Part shown: in pieces, positions 1 to 8,514 of the stretch
How the letters are laid out: the number at the start of each line of letters is the position of its first letter
Numbering within the stretch: the stretch's first letter is position 1
Source: a virus
IMG/VR virus record: IMGVR_UViG_3300023245_000097
Coordinates: 1 to 25,749 of that record
Reading direction: 5' to 3' (one strand)
DNA length: 25,749 nt
Notes under the pieces: generated by a model
The model's database searches: none
Told to the model about the DNA's origin: nothing
Seen by the model: only the letters and a program-made list of their open reading frames with translations
Program-made: the position numbers and the translations under genes

Positions 1-22
1 TAAAATTATCTAAATGTTTCAT
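1..22 (-). CDS. 5' end of a gene running off the left edge
   Basis: An ATG at 20-22 opens a minus-strand frame reading MKHLDNF before the window ends. It lies just downstream of the gp5-like spike gene and is preceded by an AT-rich GATATATAAC box. Too little is visible to assign a product. From its position it is probably another baseplate or tail gene. Confidence 0.5.
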
Positions 23-33
23 GTGTCGTTTTT

Positions 34-43
34 GTTATATATC
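34..43 (-). promoter_or_regulatory. candidate late-type TATA box
   Basis: On the minus strand this reads GATATATAAC, 11 bases before the ATG at 22. Similar GATATATA boxes lie before the genes starting at 6122, 10217 and 13907. T4 late promoters are a single TATAAATA-like box, so this could be the equivalent here. That is inference from recurrence and AT-richness. Confidence 0.3.
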
Positions 44-44
44 A

Positions 45-971
45 CTAATCAGTAAAGCTAACCTGGCTTAATGCTGGATCTATTGCAAAGGCTGGCAACG
101 GTGGTCCGCTTGGTCCAGTAGGTGTTGGGTGAATGTGATTATCATAAAGTGCTTTAAAGGTATCCCCTTTGATAATTGCTTCTGCTGCTGTTGCTCCAAG
201 TTTTATCTTTGGAGAATCAACATGGACTTCAACACTTGCACTTATCTTACCGTTAATACAATTGATAGTTGCATCTTGGTTAGCAGTTATCTCTGTGTTT
301 TCACAATTTATTACTGCATCTCCACTCACATCGAAAGTTACTGTCCCAGAATGTGTGAAGTTGATATTACCATCGTTTGACATTACAACAGTATCTCCAT
401 TAGGATTCGTAACCTCAACACTATTATCTGGCTTAAGGTTAAAAACTGTTGAACCTTCTGCAGTTGCATAGTCGATCATAAATCCTTTATCTTCAGTGAA
501 GTATACTTTCATACTTTCACCTTCACGATCATTCGTTACTTCACCACTGTCGTCCATGGTTTGGCCGAATGCAGTATCATAGATAAGTATATGTGCGTTC
601 TGGTAAGATCCTTCTACCTCTGCCTTTAATTCATCTGATGCATAGACGGCATGCCCGTAGACAGGAGAATACAGGTTACCGTTATCGAATGTGATTTCAA
701 CAACAGCTCCAAGTTTAGGTACATCTAAAGTACCACCTCCAGTATCACTTCCACCTGTGTTTGAGTTACTTGCCCTAGCCCATGGCAGTTTATCCGTTGG
801 AATAACAAAATCACTATTCGAGTCTTCAAGATCTGTACGCTGATCCATTTTTCCAAAGACTCTAATTCTACAGCGTCCGTCGAAATTTGGATCTTCATTA
901 TCTTCAACATGACCAAGCCACTGTGTACCTGTCAGATTATCGTATTGAAACTCCTTAGCATTTATTTTCAT
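45..971 (-). CDS. gp5-like baseplate spike/hub protein without lysozyme domain
   Basis: 308 residues. The N-terminal ~130 residues look like the OB-fold of phage spike proteins (T4 gp5, gpV and VgrG families): WLGHVEDNEDPNFDGRCRIR, later LPWARA, then PKLGAVVEITFDNGN and SPVYGHA. Residues ~180-260 are short beta-strand repeats rich in N, T, D and V, as expected of the trimeric beta-helix spike. A DNHIHPTPTGPSGPPLP segment near residues 277-293 is typical of the C-terminal region of spike or baseplate assembly V proteins. Unlike T4 gp5 there is no lysozyme domain between OB-fold and helix, so this protein punctures but probably does not digest peptidoglycan. The stop is TAG followed at once by TGA. 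The start overlaps the stop of the upstream 422-residue gene by 4 bases, so the two are translationally coupled. Confidence 0.85.
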   Translation of the reverse strand: MKINAKEFQYDNLTGTQWLGHVEDNEDPNFDGRCRIRVFGKMDQRTDLEDSNSDFVIPTDKLPWARASNSNTGGSDTGGGTLDVPKLGAVVEITFDNGNLYSPVYGHAVYASDELKAEVEGSYQNAHILIYDTAFGQTMDDSGEVTNDREGESMKVYFTEDKGFMIDYATAEGSTVFNLKPDNSVEVTNPNGDTVVMSNDGNINFTHSGTVTFDVSGDAVINCENTEITANQDATINCINGKISASVEVHVDSPKIKLGATAAEAIIKGDTFKALYDNHIHPTPTGPSGPPLPAFAIDPALSQVSFTD

Positions 972-2236
972 TCGTGAACATTAGTTGGGTTAAGCGATGC
1001 CGGGCCCGATGGCTTCCCATTAAATACATTATCAGTTGGTAATGAATTACTTTTTTGTAATGTTTCGTCAAAAACTGTTGTGTTTAATCTAATGCCAGTA
1101 TTTCCACCACTTCCCCTTCCACCACTTCCAGTTACTGCACCTACTATCGCGCCACCTGGATTTTGAAGAGCATTGCTTATTGCATTCTGTGCTCCATTTA
1201 CATTTCCAAATAATAATGACTGTGCTCTGGAGAGAACAGCCTTCTTTGCTGCATTAGCTGCAGCACTAAGTGCTTGTTCTGCAATCTGTTCACCCATCTG
1301 CTGTGCAGTTTCTTTAACGAAATCTAGCAACTTATCAGAATTTTCCACGGTTTGATTTCTACTTTCAAGAATCGCTGAATCATATCCTGAAAATTCACCA
1401 TCGAGCAAAACATTACCATAAGACCATTTTATAGAAGTTGCTGCTACTGCGTCTCCGTTTCCAACAATTTCAAATACTTTGCCACATTCCTCTGCTCTCC
1501 ACTGACAATCTTTAAACTTAAAATTTACAAACGATGTATTATCACCAATAATAGAAACATTATCATTGCTACCAGCACGTCCACCGCTCACTACAGCTAA
1601 ATGGTTGATAGTTTTTTTAAAATTTCTTATTTCAGCAATCTTTACGTCGACATCAAAATATAATAGATTCTGTGGTAGAACGTATCTTCGGTACTTAGAA
1701 TCGTATACTGCCATTCGGTATAATGTAAACAAAGCTGTAAGCTTTAAATCAACTGCTTCTAAGCAAGATATGGTTATTCCGTCTTCACTAGTAGTACCAA
1801 CGTACGGATCGTCTCCCATCTTGCTACTATTCTTCCACGCATCTGATATTCCTTCTACACCTTGCCAATAGTATGGCCTTTCTTCGTTTATCTGTCTAAT
1901 GCCTTGAATAAAAGCTTTAAGATAATTCGCCCGGTTGGTTTCTCCGATAGCTGTTAGATAGCCAATAGCAGATTCTGCACCCTCAAGACTATCGTTTTCA
2001 GGTGATGCCTTCACATTCTTATTAGTTGCCCCATTAAATAGAGGACTTAGAATGATAAATGTAAGCTGAAATCCCAAGTATGTAGGATCGTCATAATCAG
2101 TCAATCCGTTTCCAGATGACTTAGGGTTTTGTTGAACACTAATGAATCGCTTTCGGATTACATCGCCCCGCGAGAATATTGAACCATCAAGACCAACATT
2201 ATCAGCTATACCAGACGCTAGGTTACTTAATGGCAT
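968..2236 (-). CDS. baseplate/tail-tube-associated structural protein
   Basis: 422 residues between the hub gene and the spike gene. The N-terminal region SNLASGIADNVGLDGSIF is followed by a globular domain with many aromatic residues. The C-terminal ~130 residues are helical and Ala-rich (QQMGEQIAEQALSAAANAAK), then contain LLFGNVNGAQNAI and a Gly-rich, low-complexity tail. A helical-to-GNVxG tail of this kind recalls T4-type tail-tube cap proteins (gp48), but I cannot confirm homology by eye. The operon position supports a baseplate role. Function beyond that is inference. Confidence 0.6.
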   Translation of the reverse strand: MPLSNLASGIADNVGLDGSIFSRGDVIRKRFISVQQNPKSSGNGLTDYDDPTYLGFQLTFIILSPLFNGATNKNVKASPENDSLEGAESAIGYLTAIGETNRANYLKAFIQGIRQINEERPYYWQGVEGISDAWKNSSKMGDDPYVGTTSEDGITISCLEAVDLKLTALFTLYRMAVYDSKYRRYVLPQNLLYFDVDVKIAEIRNFKKTINHLAVVSGGRAGSNDNVSIIGDNTSFVNFKFKDCQWRAEECGKVFEIVGNGDAVAATSIKWSYGNVLLDGEFSGYDSAILESRNQTVENSDKLLDFVKETAQQMGEQIAEQALSAAANAAKKAVLSRAQSLLFGNVNGAQNAISNALQNPGGAIVGAVTGSGGRGSGGNTGIRLNTTVFDETLQKSNSLPTDNVFNGKPSGPASLNPTNVHE

Positions 2237-2258
2237 GGTGAATCATTTTAGTTATTTA

Positions 2259-3722
2259 TTAAGCTGAAGGTTTGAATACTCTTCTCTGAAGATATAACTT
2301 CATTTTCATTGGGGCTGGAGCAAGCTGAATCCATTCTATTCCACTAATTACATAAAACCCAGATAAGAATTCATTAAGTATTCCACCGCTTGAAGTCCCA
2401 TTAGATTCTGGATCTCTTTCAACTGCATTTGGTGCCGGTTGGGCATCATCTTCAGTTGATGCAGTAACTACACGTATTACTGGCTCTGCATAATCCCAAA
2501 TCTGGCAGTAAATCCTATTGTACCGGAGTATAGCTGGGTTAACAGTATCAAGTTCAACAACCATTCCCATCTTATTAATCTCTGTTAAATTTTGATAATT
2601 GAGTACAGTACTATACATAAACTGATCATGTACATTTTCAGTCTGCTGTCCTAAATACTTATAGCGTACTTGCTCATCTCTTGGGCCTTCAGTTTCACTA
2701 TCTAATAATCTCCCCTTCGTAACTGTGATCATTCCCTCTACTTCTTCTACGAGTGGATCAACGAATTCATTGATGAATGTTTTTTCAGCTTCGTCCCAGT
2801 ACTGTGCGTATCTCTTATAACCATTGTTTTTACTTATTAGACCAGATTCGTTTACCATTTGGTGTTTACGTAAGTAATTTCCAGAACCTTGCATCTTAAC
2901 ATCATTTGTAAGATAATTTGGTGTTCCTTCTGCTTGTCCTTCACCAGACCGAAATGTATCTCCAGAGTTTAACATATAGCCAATAGACGTATCTATTTCA
3001 CCATCTTGGCTAAACAATTTATTTACATCAATAAATGTTAAGTAGTAATATGGATCAATATAAGCTGTAAAAAAATGATCATCGTTAAGATAGCTATTTG
3101 CGACTATGTCTTTAATGTATGTTTCGACAGTGTCATTTGGATTTATCCAATTCATTTCATCATCAGTATCTTCAACATTACTAGCGTACCCTAGTTCTAA
3201 ATCTTCTGCAATATCTAAAAGCGCGCCCCAGCTTGTAGCTTCATGATATTCAACTCGTTCAGTGAAAAGATTAGGAATGAACATCCTACCTTCTACTGCA
3301 TATCTTGTAACTGCATTACTACCACCCCCAGAAATTGGATATACATCAATGATCGTAAAGTCAATACGAACTGGCTTAAATGTTGTTTCGTCACCTTGCG
3401 ATCTGATGTGTAATTGCATAATGTCTCCATCTTTAGGAAAAAACCTAGAAGTGAAACTTGTATCGTTGTCATTGAATATGACCTTTAGAGTTGGATAAAA
3501 CCCAGTATTACTTAGCTTAAAACTTTTGAGATTCTCTACATTGACTTCATACTCATTAACTCTAATGAGTGGAGTAATATTGTAAATCTTAGATACTGGA
3601 ATGTCCATTGTCGGTAAACTCGAATTCTCAGTTTTACTTTCTGCGTCGCTTATTGCAAGTTCATCAACCTTTATAGCTGGATCCAAAATAGTAAGTATAC
3701 TTCTTTCTAAATTACTCGCCAT
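2259..3722 (-). CDS. baseplate hub protein, gp27-like
   Basis: 487 residues from the ATG at 3720-3722 (MASNLERS). An earlier in-frame start at 3749 would overlap the upstream gene by 26 bases and is less likely. The N-terminal half (YNITPLIRVNEYEVNVENLK, GFYPTLKVIFNDNDTSF) is beta-rich. The middle has aromatic strands (FFTAYIDPYYYLTFIDVNK). The C-terminal part (SGFYVISGIEWIQLAPAP) resembles the closing domain of phage hub and late-control proteins. Genes of this size directly upstream of an OB-fold spike usually encode the hub ring that the spike plugs into. The call rests on fold-like pattern and synteny, not on a diagnostic motif. Confidence 0.62.
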   Translation of the reverse strand: MASNLERSILTILDPAIKVDELAISDAESKTENSSLPTMDIPVSKIYNITPLIRVNEYEVNVENLKSFKLSNTGFYPTLKVIFNDNDTSFTSRFFPKDGDIMQLHIRSQGDETTFKPVRIDFTIIDVYPISGGGSNAVTRYAVEGRMFIPNLFTERVEYHEATSWGALLDIAEDLELGYASNVEDTDDEMNWINPNDTVETYIKDIVANSYLNDDHFFTAYIDPYYYLTFIDVNKLFSQDGEIDTSIGYMLNSGDTFRSGEGQAEGTPNYLTNDVKMQGSGNYLRKHQMVNESGLISKNNGYKRYAQYWDEAEKTFINEFVDPLVEEVEGMITVTKGRLLDSETEGPRDEQVRYKYLGQQTENVHDQFMYSTVLNYQNLTEINKMGMVVELDTVNPAILRYNRIYCQIWDYAEPVIRVVTASTEDDAQPAPNAVERDPESNGTSSGGILNEFLSGFYVISGIEWIQLAPAPMKMKLYLQRRVFKPSA

Positions 3723-3723
3723 A

Positions 3724-4254
3724 TTATTTTCTTGTTGGTAGGTTAGCACCTAGCACGATTTTGCCACCACCAATCTTTTTACTTATTTGTCCTGGCTGTA
3801 GAACATTAGGTGGAAGTGGATTTGATACTCCAGACCTTTTGTCTTTGCCTTTGGCAGCTAGCCTTTCAATTCGAGATTGATCTTTCTTACTCTGTCTATC
3901 AGTATTTATATACTGTGACTGGATTATATCTGGGGTAGCATGGAGTGTTGGCCTGAAATAGACACTATCTTCATTACGAGTCAAATTCGGTATGATAAGA
4001 AGATCACCTTCTTCAACTGAAAATGGATTAGAGATATTATTAAGAATGCAAATTGCATCTATGTTAGCCCCACTTCCAAAATACTGGTTTGAAACTAAAT
4101 CTATGCGGCCAGCTTGGTCTGTCGTAACGTAGTGAATCGCCTTTATGCCATTGCCTGAATTGTATTCAAACGATGGTGCAGATAGATCTAAATACTCTTC
4201 TGAGGTATTTTCGTCTATTAAAATGTTTTTAAGTACTAAAGATCTAATATTCAT
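3724..4254 (-). CDS. LysM-containing baseplate wedge protein, gp53-like
   Basis: 176 residues. Residues ~40-100 (TTDQAGRIDLVSNQYFGSG, ICILNNISNPFSVEEGDLL, then IIPN) have the LysM pattern: a residue run leading to a D-x-I-x-x-xN-xI-xNPF-x-V-x-x-G-D-L-L-x-IP ending. T4 gp53 and related wedge proteins carry a LysM-like domain and sit among baseplate genes, which matches here. The C-terminal ~60 residues are basic and Pro/Gly-rich with many K and R. The start codon overlaps the stop of the 622-residue gene by one base. It is the best-supported wedge component in the window. The alternative is a tail-tip LysM protein of another type. Confidence 0.68.
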   Translation of the reverse strand: MNIRSLVLKNILIDENTSEEYLDLSAPSFEYNSGNGIKAIHYVTTDQAGRIDLVSNQYFGSGANIDAICILNNISNPFSVEEGDLLIIPNLTRNEDSVYFRPTLHATPDIIQSQYINTDRQSKKDQSRIERLAAKGKDKRSGVSNPLPPNVLQPGQISKKIGGGKIVLGANLPTRK

Positions 4255-6122
4255 TATGAGTCTATCATTAAACTAACTAAGTTACCAACATACTCGTCAG
4301 ATTTACCTATGTCAAACTTTTCGTTTTTCTTCTTTATATTGCTAATATCACTATTTAGAATTGCTGATGTAGATACTCCACTTGGTACAGTTCCAGCTTC
4401 ACTTCCACTAACATTACCCTGAGTATCTTCAAATTGATTACTCCCAGTATGAACACTCCCATAAGTTTTTACATCTACACCAGCAAGATTCAAAATATCT
4501 TTGGTATTAGCAGCAGATGTATAAATCCTACCTTTACCTATATTAAACATATTTTCAATGTCACCTTTATCTCTAGGTTTACCGTGCTTCATCTTTAACT
4601 GGAATTTAACCTCCATTGGAAAGTCATCATATCCAAGACCATCACCCAACGTCATAGTTGCACTTTCACAATACATGTTTCCCATCATTGCAATCGGGTT
4701 GAGTGGATTGCCAATGGTAACATGCCAGTTTCCAGTTGGTTCACCACTGATAAATGTTCGCTGTGCTGCTGTAGAACCAGTATCTCCAGCAATACTGCTT
4801 AATAGGTCACCGAGCTTATTTCCTAAGAATGTTTTTGCAATATCTAGACCCCCGCTTAATACTGATGAAACATCCATTCCACCTTCACTATTACCAAATA
4901 TATTAGTAAGCCCTGACGTAACATCTTTAACGATAGACTTAGAAAACCCAGCAAAATTACCAGCCTTTAGCATATTAACATCACCATACTGACTTGCGAC
5001 ATATCCAGCTGCACCATAGTATCGTTGACCTCCACCCCAAAACGTAGCGTTGTTTGTGGTCATAGTAAGCATGTTAGAAATTAAATCTATCATAGCTACT
5101 TTTGGATTGACATAGTTTAGAGATTTAAGTTGATATTCAAAATCTAAACTCATATCTTGTTCAAACTTTAAACCACGATCTCTAATTGTCGTTTTATCAA
5201 TGACATTAACTGGCCCAATTACAAAATCTGCATATTGTGTACCTAGTCGATCTGCGGTAGTAATGTTTGATTTCCTAAACCTGTCTCCAGATGAAACACC
5301 TTTACCTGCATCCATTGCTGCTGATAATAAACCGCCAGTTGTGGTTCCACCAAAAGTCTTATCCATCTGACCAGTATAACCACCACCCTTCTCCACCTCT
5401 TCCATTTTTGATTCGAGATCTTTCCAACTCAAACCGAAAGTCATTCCCATGATCTCACTTAACTTATTGCCTGCAGTTTCTCCCATATAAGTGATTGCTG
5501 TTACGCCTGCTACCTGTGTACTATCTACTGCTTCAGATTTACCAGCAACATTCATTGGAGATTTTCCACCACCTGCAGTATTCATAGCTACTGAATAGTT
5601 AAAAATATTGTCCTCGCATGGCATCGGAAATCTCCGTATTGTTATTAAATGATTAAGTGGAATTTTCTTATAATATTTTGCATATAAAAAATCCTGAGCC
5701 CTATATGATATGCCTGGATAGTAAGTATTGTAAAATTCAATAATCTTAGCTGGAGTAGGATTTTGAGCTCCATTGCCTCTTCCTAAAAATTTCTTTGATT
5801 GTGCAGATGTATCTCTATATCCAGCAGAATCATCTTTACCAGCATCCCCGTACATACCACTATAATTAAATAATGCGTATTGATTGAATATAGATCTAGG
5901 TAATTCTCCACCGAAACTTTTAGGAACACCTAAGCTATCTGGCTTTGCTTTATTAGAATAGAAACTTTTAGCATACTCTGCAGAGACACCATTTGCGAAG
6001 CCATAAGATTCTCCACCGAATGCAGCTAATCTTTTGCCTTGACTATTTGGATTCGGATATAATGCATTGTTTACGGCGTTACTTGCAGATGTAAGAGAGT
6101 TATTTATGTTTTCTAAGCCCAT
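4254..6122 (-). CDS. large baseplate/tail structural protein
   Basis: 622 residues. The N-terminal third is Asn/Gly/Ser/Tyr-rich (NSLTSASNAVNNALYPN, FGGESYGFANG). The middle has Gly-rich loops and a helical segment with GGGYTGQMDKTFGGTTTGG. The C-terminal ~170 residues contain GNWHVTIGNPLNPIAMMGNM, then EVKFQLKMKHGKPRDKGD. That pattern of an N-W-H-x-T-I-G-N-P strand followed by a basic strand is seen in baseplate proteins that bind the end of the tail tube (T4 gp54/gp48 type). I infer a tube-initiation or wedge-to-tube role; this is not proven. It follows the small assembly genes and precedes the LysM gene with 1 base of overlap. A TATA-like box lies 12 bases before its ATG, so it may begin a late transcript. 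Confidence 0.55.
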   Translation of the reverse strand: MGLENINNSLTSASNAVNNALYPNPNSQGKRLAAFGGESYGFANGVSAEYAKSFYSNKAKPDSLGVPKSFGGELPRSIFNQYALFNYSGMYGDAGKDDSAGYRDTSAQSKKFLGRGNGAQNPTPAKIIEFYNTYYPGISYRAQDFLYAKYYKKIPLNHLITIRRFPMPCEDNIFNYSVAMNTAGGGKSPMNVAGKSEAVDSTQVAGVTAITYMGETAGNKLSEIMGMTFGLSWKDLESKMEEVEKGGGYTGQMDKTFGGTTTGGLLSAAMDAGKGVSSGDRFRKSNITTADRLGTQYADFVIGPVNVIDKTTIRDRGLKFEQDMSLDFEYQLKSLNYVNPKVAMIDLISNMLTMTTNNATFWGGGQRYYGAAGYVASQYGDVNMLKAGNFAGFSKSIVKDVTSGLTNIFGNSEGGMDVSSVLSGGLDIAKTFLGNKLGDLLSSIAGDTGSTAAQRTFISGEPTGNWHVTIGNPLNPIAMMGNMYCESATMTLGDGLGYDDFPMEVKFQLKMKHGKPRDKGDIENMFNIGKGRIYTSAANTKDILNLAGVDVKTYGSVHTGSNQFEDTQGNVSGSEAGTVPSGVSTSAILNSDISNIKKKNEKFDIGKSDEYVGNLVSLMIDS

Positions 6123-6133
6123 GAGTCTACAGC

Positions 6134-6150
6134 GTTTATTGTATATATCC
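6134..6150 (-). promoter_or_regulatory. candidate late promoter box
   Basis: On the minus strand this reads GGATATATACAATAAAC, 11 bases before the ATG at 6122. Nearly the same string (GATATATATAATAAAC) lies before the gene starting at 13907, and a looser version (TATATAAACTAATAAAC) before the AAA+ gene. The repetition of both the TATATA and the AATAAAC parts is the evidence. Confidence 0.35.
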
Positions 6151-6155
6151 GACCG

Positions 6156-6719
6156 TTAGTCCAGGCTCTTTATATATTCGTTGATGTCTATATCGAAAGT
6201 TTCGAATTTATTACTCCATGCAGCTCTGAACATTGCATCGAATTCATTCTTACTATCAACAGATAATATACCCGTGAACATAGCACGACTTGACAATTCT
6301 CGTGCTTCTTTATATTTTTGAGAAATGATGTAAAATTGAATTCTATCAAATAGATCTTTCATATCATTCTTAGTTTTAACACATAAGATAGAATCAATAA
6401 TGATATGAAATCTCTTTTCGTCAACTGCATTCAATCGTTCTGCCAACTGTTCGATGTTATCAAAGTCTTCTGCTTTAAGTACCATCTTCCTGGACTTAGA
6501 ATTGAAATCCTTTCTAAACGAAATATCAAAAAAATGTTTTTTGAGGAAGTACATTGAATCGTAGAACTTTAAGATCTTGATTTTGTACTTTGGGTTTACT
6601 TGCTCCCATTTAGTATCAACAATTAAACCTCTTACTGGAATTAGTATGTTTGGTTTACTTTGCGATGCAACTAGGCCGTAGATGTAATCGCCTTTGTTAA
6701 ATATTCTATGCCTCTTCAT
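6156..6719 (-). CDS. unknown protein in baseplate block
   Basis: 187 residues, starting with RHRIFNKGDYIYGL, then a beta-rich segment (PNILIPVRGLIVDTKWEQV, IKILKFYD) and a helical C-terminal half (FDRIQFYIISQKYKEARELS). It is basic overall, with no membrane segment and no catalytic motif I recognise. Its start overlaps the previous gene by 14 bases. Its size and position before the hub genes match the small baseplate-hub assembly proteins of T4-like phages (gp26 and gp51), but that parallel is positional only. Confidence 0.6.
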   Translation of the reverse strand: MKRHRIFNKGDYIYGLVASQSKPNILIPVRGLIVDTKWEQVNPKYKIKILKFYDSMYFLKKHFFDISFRKDFNSKSRKMVLKAEDFDNIEQLAERLNAVDEKRFHIIIDSILCVKTKNDMKDLFDRIQFYIISQKYKEARELSSRAMFTGILSVDSKNEFDAMFRAAWSNKFETFDIDINEYIKSLD

Positions 6720-7092
6720 TTATTACAAACACTTCAGTAAACGTATCCGGGTTTATATCATCTGCAAATTTAGGAGATGAATAAATGTTATATGTAATTT
6801 TTCGCTCTGTGAATGATTCTACTTGATTAGATACGTTACCAATTATGTCGTCATCAGGGCTACTGATGACATAATAGAGTTCTTCTACAACATCTTTCTT
6901 CATAATAGTATATAAGCTTTTGACTAAATAAGATGAAACGACTACATCAGTTGGATCTTCGTGAGCATAATCATTCTTTGCTAACTTATTGATGATCGTC
7001 ATATAGTTTATGCATTCGATTCCTCTTGGAACTTTATCTAAAAATTTCTTAGTAGATACTGCATCTGATAGGCACACAAAATTAAACTTCAT
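6706..7092 (-). CDS. unknown small protein, possibly baseplate assembly
   Basis: 128 residues with mixed alpha/beta character: KFNFVCLSDAVSTKKFLDKV, then VVSSYLVKSLYTIMKKDVVE, and a strand-rich end (YNIYSSPKFADDINPD, TEVFVINEEA). It ends with TAG. It is coupled to both neighbours by short overlaps (11 bases upstream, 14 downstream), so it is co-translated with the baseplate block. No known domain is recognised. A helper or minor structural role is inferred from context. Confidence 0.55.
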   Translation of the reverse strand: MKFNFVCLSDAVSTKKFLDKVPRGIECINYMTIINKLAKNDYAHEDPTDVVVSSYLVKSLYTIMKKDVVEELYYVISSPDDDIIGNVSNQVESFTERKITYNIYSSPKFADDINPDTFTEVFVINEEA

Positions 7093-7414
7093 CTCTTATC
7101 TCTTTTAGTAACTGTAATGTTTCTTCTAATTCAGAGATCTTTGATGCTATCTCTTCCTTGGTTGGATCATAATGACTCCCCCAAGTAAAGTCAATGTCAA
7201 TAACCTCAGATGAAAATTTATTACCAACTTTCAATCCGAGGTCTTCACATATTTCATACAAGAATTTGACTAGAGTTTTCTTCTTTGTTTTTGAATCATC
7301 TTCAATTTCATATACATCAGTATACGTAATGTTCAGATTCGACCCTCCACTATTATCATCATATATCTTTTTGATGATACCATTCCGCGCTACTTCTAGT
7401 ACAATCCTAGCCAT
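7082..7414 (-). CDS. unknown small acidic protein
   Basis: 110 residues. The first half is beta-rich (RIVLEVARNGIIKKIYDD, ITYTDVYEIEDDSK). The second half has a predicted helix and a C-terminal coiled-coil-like run of E, L, K and I (KISELEETLQLLKEIRDEV). No catalytic motif, signal or membrane segment is visible. It lies 1 base after the stop of the 133-residue gene and overlaps the next start by 11 bases. From its place it could be a tail assembly or structural accessory, but no function is assigned. Confidence 0.5.
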   Translation of the reverse strand: MARIVLEVARNGIIKKIYDDNSGGSNLNITYTDVYEIEDDSKTKKKTLVKFLYEICEDLGLKVGNKFSSEVIDIDFTWGSHYDPTKEEIASKISELEETLQLLKEIRDEV

Positions 7415-7415
7415 C

Positions 7416-7817
7416 TTATTTATTTCTACTTAAACGTGATATTTGTACATCCTTTAATATTTGGAACCTTTCCTTCTTCTCAGCTCTTGTAGGTTTGTTA
7501 ACAACAACGATAGACCATGCTTCTCTTAACGATGTAATCTCTTTTTCATTATAGCCTAATGATTTCCACCTTTCAATCTTCTTTTCCTCAACTACCTCTA
7601 GCTTTGCATACCGTTCTTTATCTATAGTATCAACATTACCTTGATGTATTTCTATACCTCTTGTACGATTATGTTGTCTTGCTTCTGCTTTCATAGCAAG
7701 TAATGATTTACGATCAGGATCATAAACATCGTCGATTATTTCAATGTTTGCCATCATTTTTTGGAATTTTAAAACTCCTCTACGTTGTCTTCTGTTTGGT
7801 GTAGTTGTTACGTCCAT
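7416..7817 (-). CDS. unknown basic helical protein
   Basis: 133 residues, strongly charged. It starts MDVTTTPNRRQRRGVLKFQK and contains helices rich in R, K and E (SLLAMKAEARQHNRTR, EKKIERWKSLGYNEKEITSL). It has no Cys, no signal peptide and no membrane segment. The upstream 36 bases are very AT-rich and include ATATATAAT, so it may head the baseplate transcript. The composition would suit an RNA- or DNA-binding protein or a chaperone, but I recognise no family. Confidence 0.5.
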   Translation of the reverse strand: MDVTTTPNRRQRRGVLKFQKMMANIEIIDDVYDPDRKSLLAMKAEARQHNRTRGIEIHQGNVDTIDKERYAKLEVVEEKKIERWKSLGYNEKEITSLREAWSIVVVNKPTRAEKKERFQILKDVQISRLSRNK

Positions 7818-7853
7818 TTTGCTTTTAAGTATTAATGTATAAATTATATATTG

Positions 7854-8513
7854 TTACGTTTTTACAGTGCTATCTATCATTTTCTGCACTTTATCAGCGA
7901 CTGCTTGCTTTAATGCTTTCATATCAACTTGAGCAGTTATATATTCTTCTACATCTTTCATAGCATCTTCTCCAAATGAATCTATTAAAATTGCTAATAG
8001 TGCCGGTGATGGTGCATCGACTTGAACTTCAAGTGCAAATGATACAGCTACCTTACCAGAAGATTTTTTTAACAATGCTGTCACTGGAGATTCTTGTGTT
8101 TGAACTATAGCTTTTGGAATCTCCTGATGTAGTCTCGGAGCAAACTCAGTATTAAACTCAGTATATACATCTATAGCCGGTGTTTTAGGATCTACATCGT
8201 TTAAGAACTCATCTTTAAGTGCTTTACTTATTCGTCCTCCACTTTCAAATGTTAACCATTCTTCATCTTCATCTTTTACGACTTCAACAGTTCCAGTTTT
8301 ATCACCCTTCTTCCATTGCATTTTGGCCTTTCCTTCATCAACCGCTGTAGAAGCAACATCAATTACTGGTGCCAATCTTCTGTCCATTGGATCAGGTTTT
8401 CTAGGTGGAGCTCCTACTCCCATTTTAGCTGCTCCTGGGTAACCATTACCTTTAGCTTTTTCATTAGCTATAAACTCATCAACGTTTATACCTACTCCGT
8501 CCATTTCTTCCAT
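7854..8513 (-). CDS. unknown protein, probably structural
   Basis: 219 residues from the ATG at 8511-8513 (MEEMDGVGINVDEF). An in-frame start at 8654 would overlap the sulfotransferase gene by 140 bases, so the inner start, 1 base after that gene's stop, is preferred. It has a Gly/Pro-rich N-terminus with GYPGAAKMGVGAPPRKPDP, a middle with paired acidic and Trp-containing strands (KMQWKKGDKTGTVEVV, EEWLTFESGGRIS) and a helical end (FGEDAMKDVEEYITAQ). No domain is recognised. It sits between the glycan-modifying genes and the baseplate block. Confidence 0.5.
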   Translation of the reverse strand: MEEMDGVGINVDEFIANEKAKGNGYPGAAKMGVGAPPRKPDPMDRRLAPVIDVASTAVDEGKAKMQWKKGDKTGTVEVVKDEDEEWLTFESGGRISKALKDEFLNDVDPKTPAIDVYTEFNTEFAPRLHQEIPKAIVQTQESPVTALLKKSSGKVAVSFALEVQVDAPSPALLAILIDSFGEDAMKDVEEYITAQVDMKALKQAVADKVQKMIDSTVKT

Positions 8514-8514
8514 A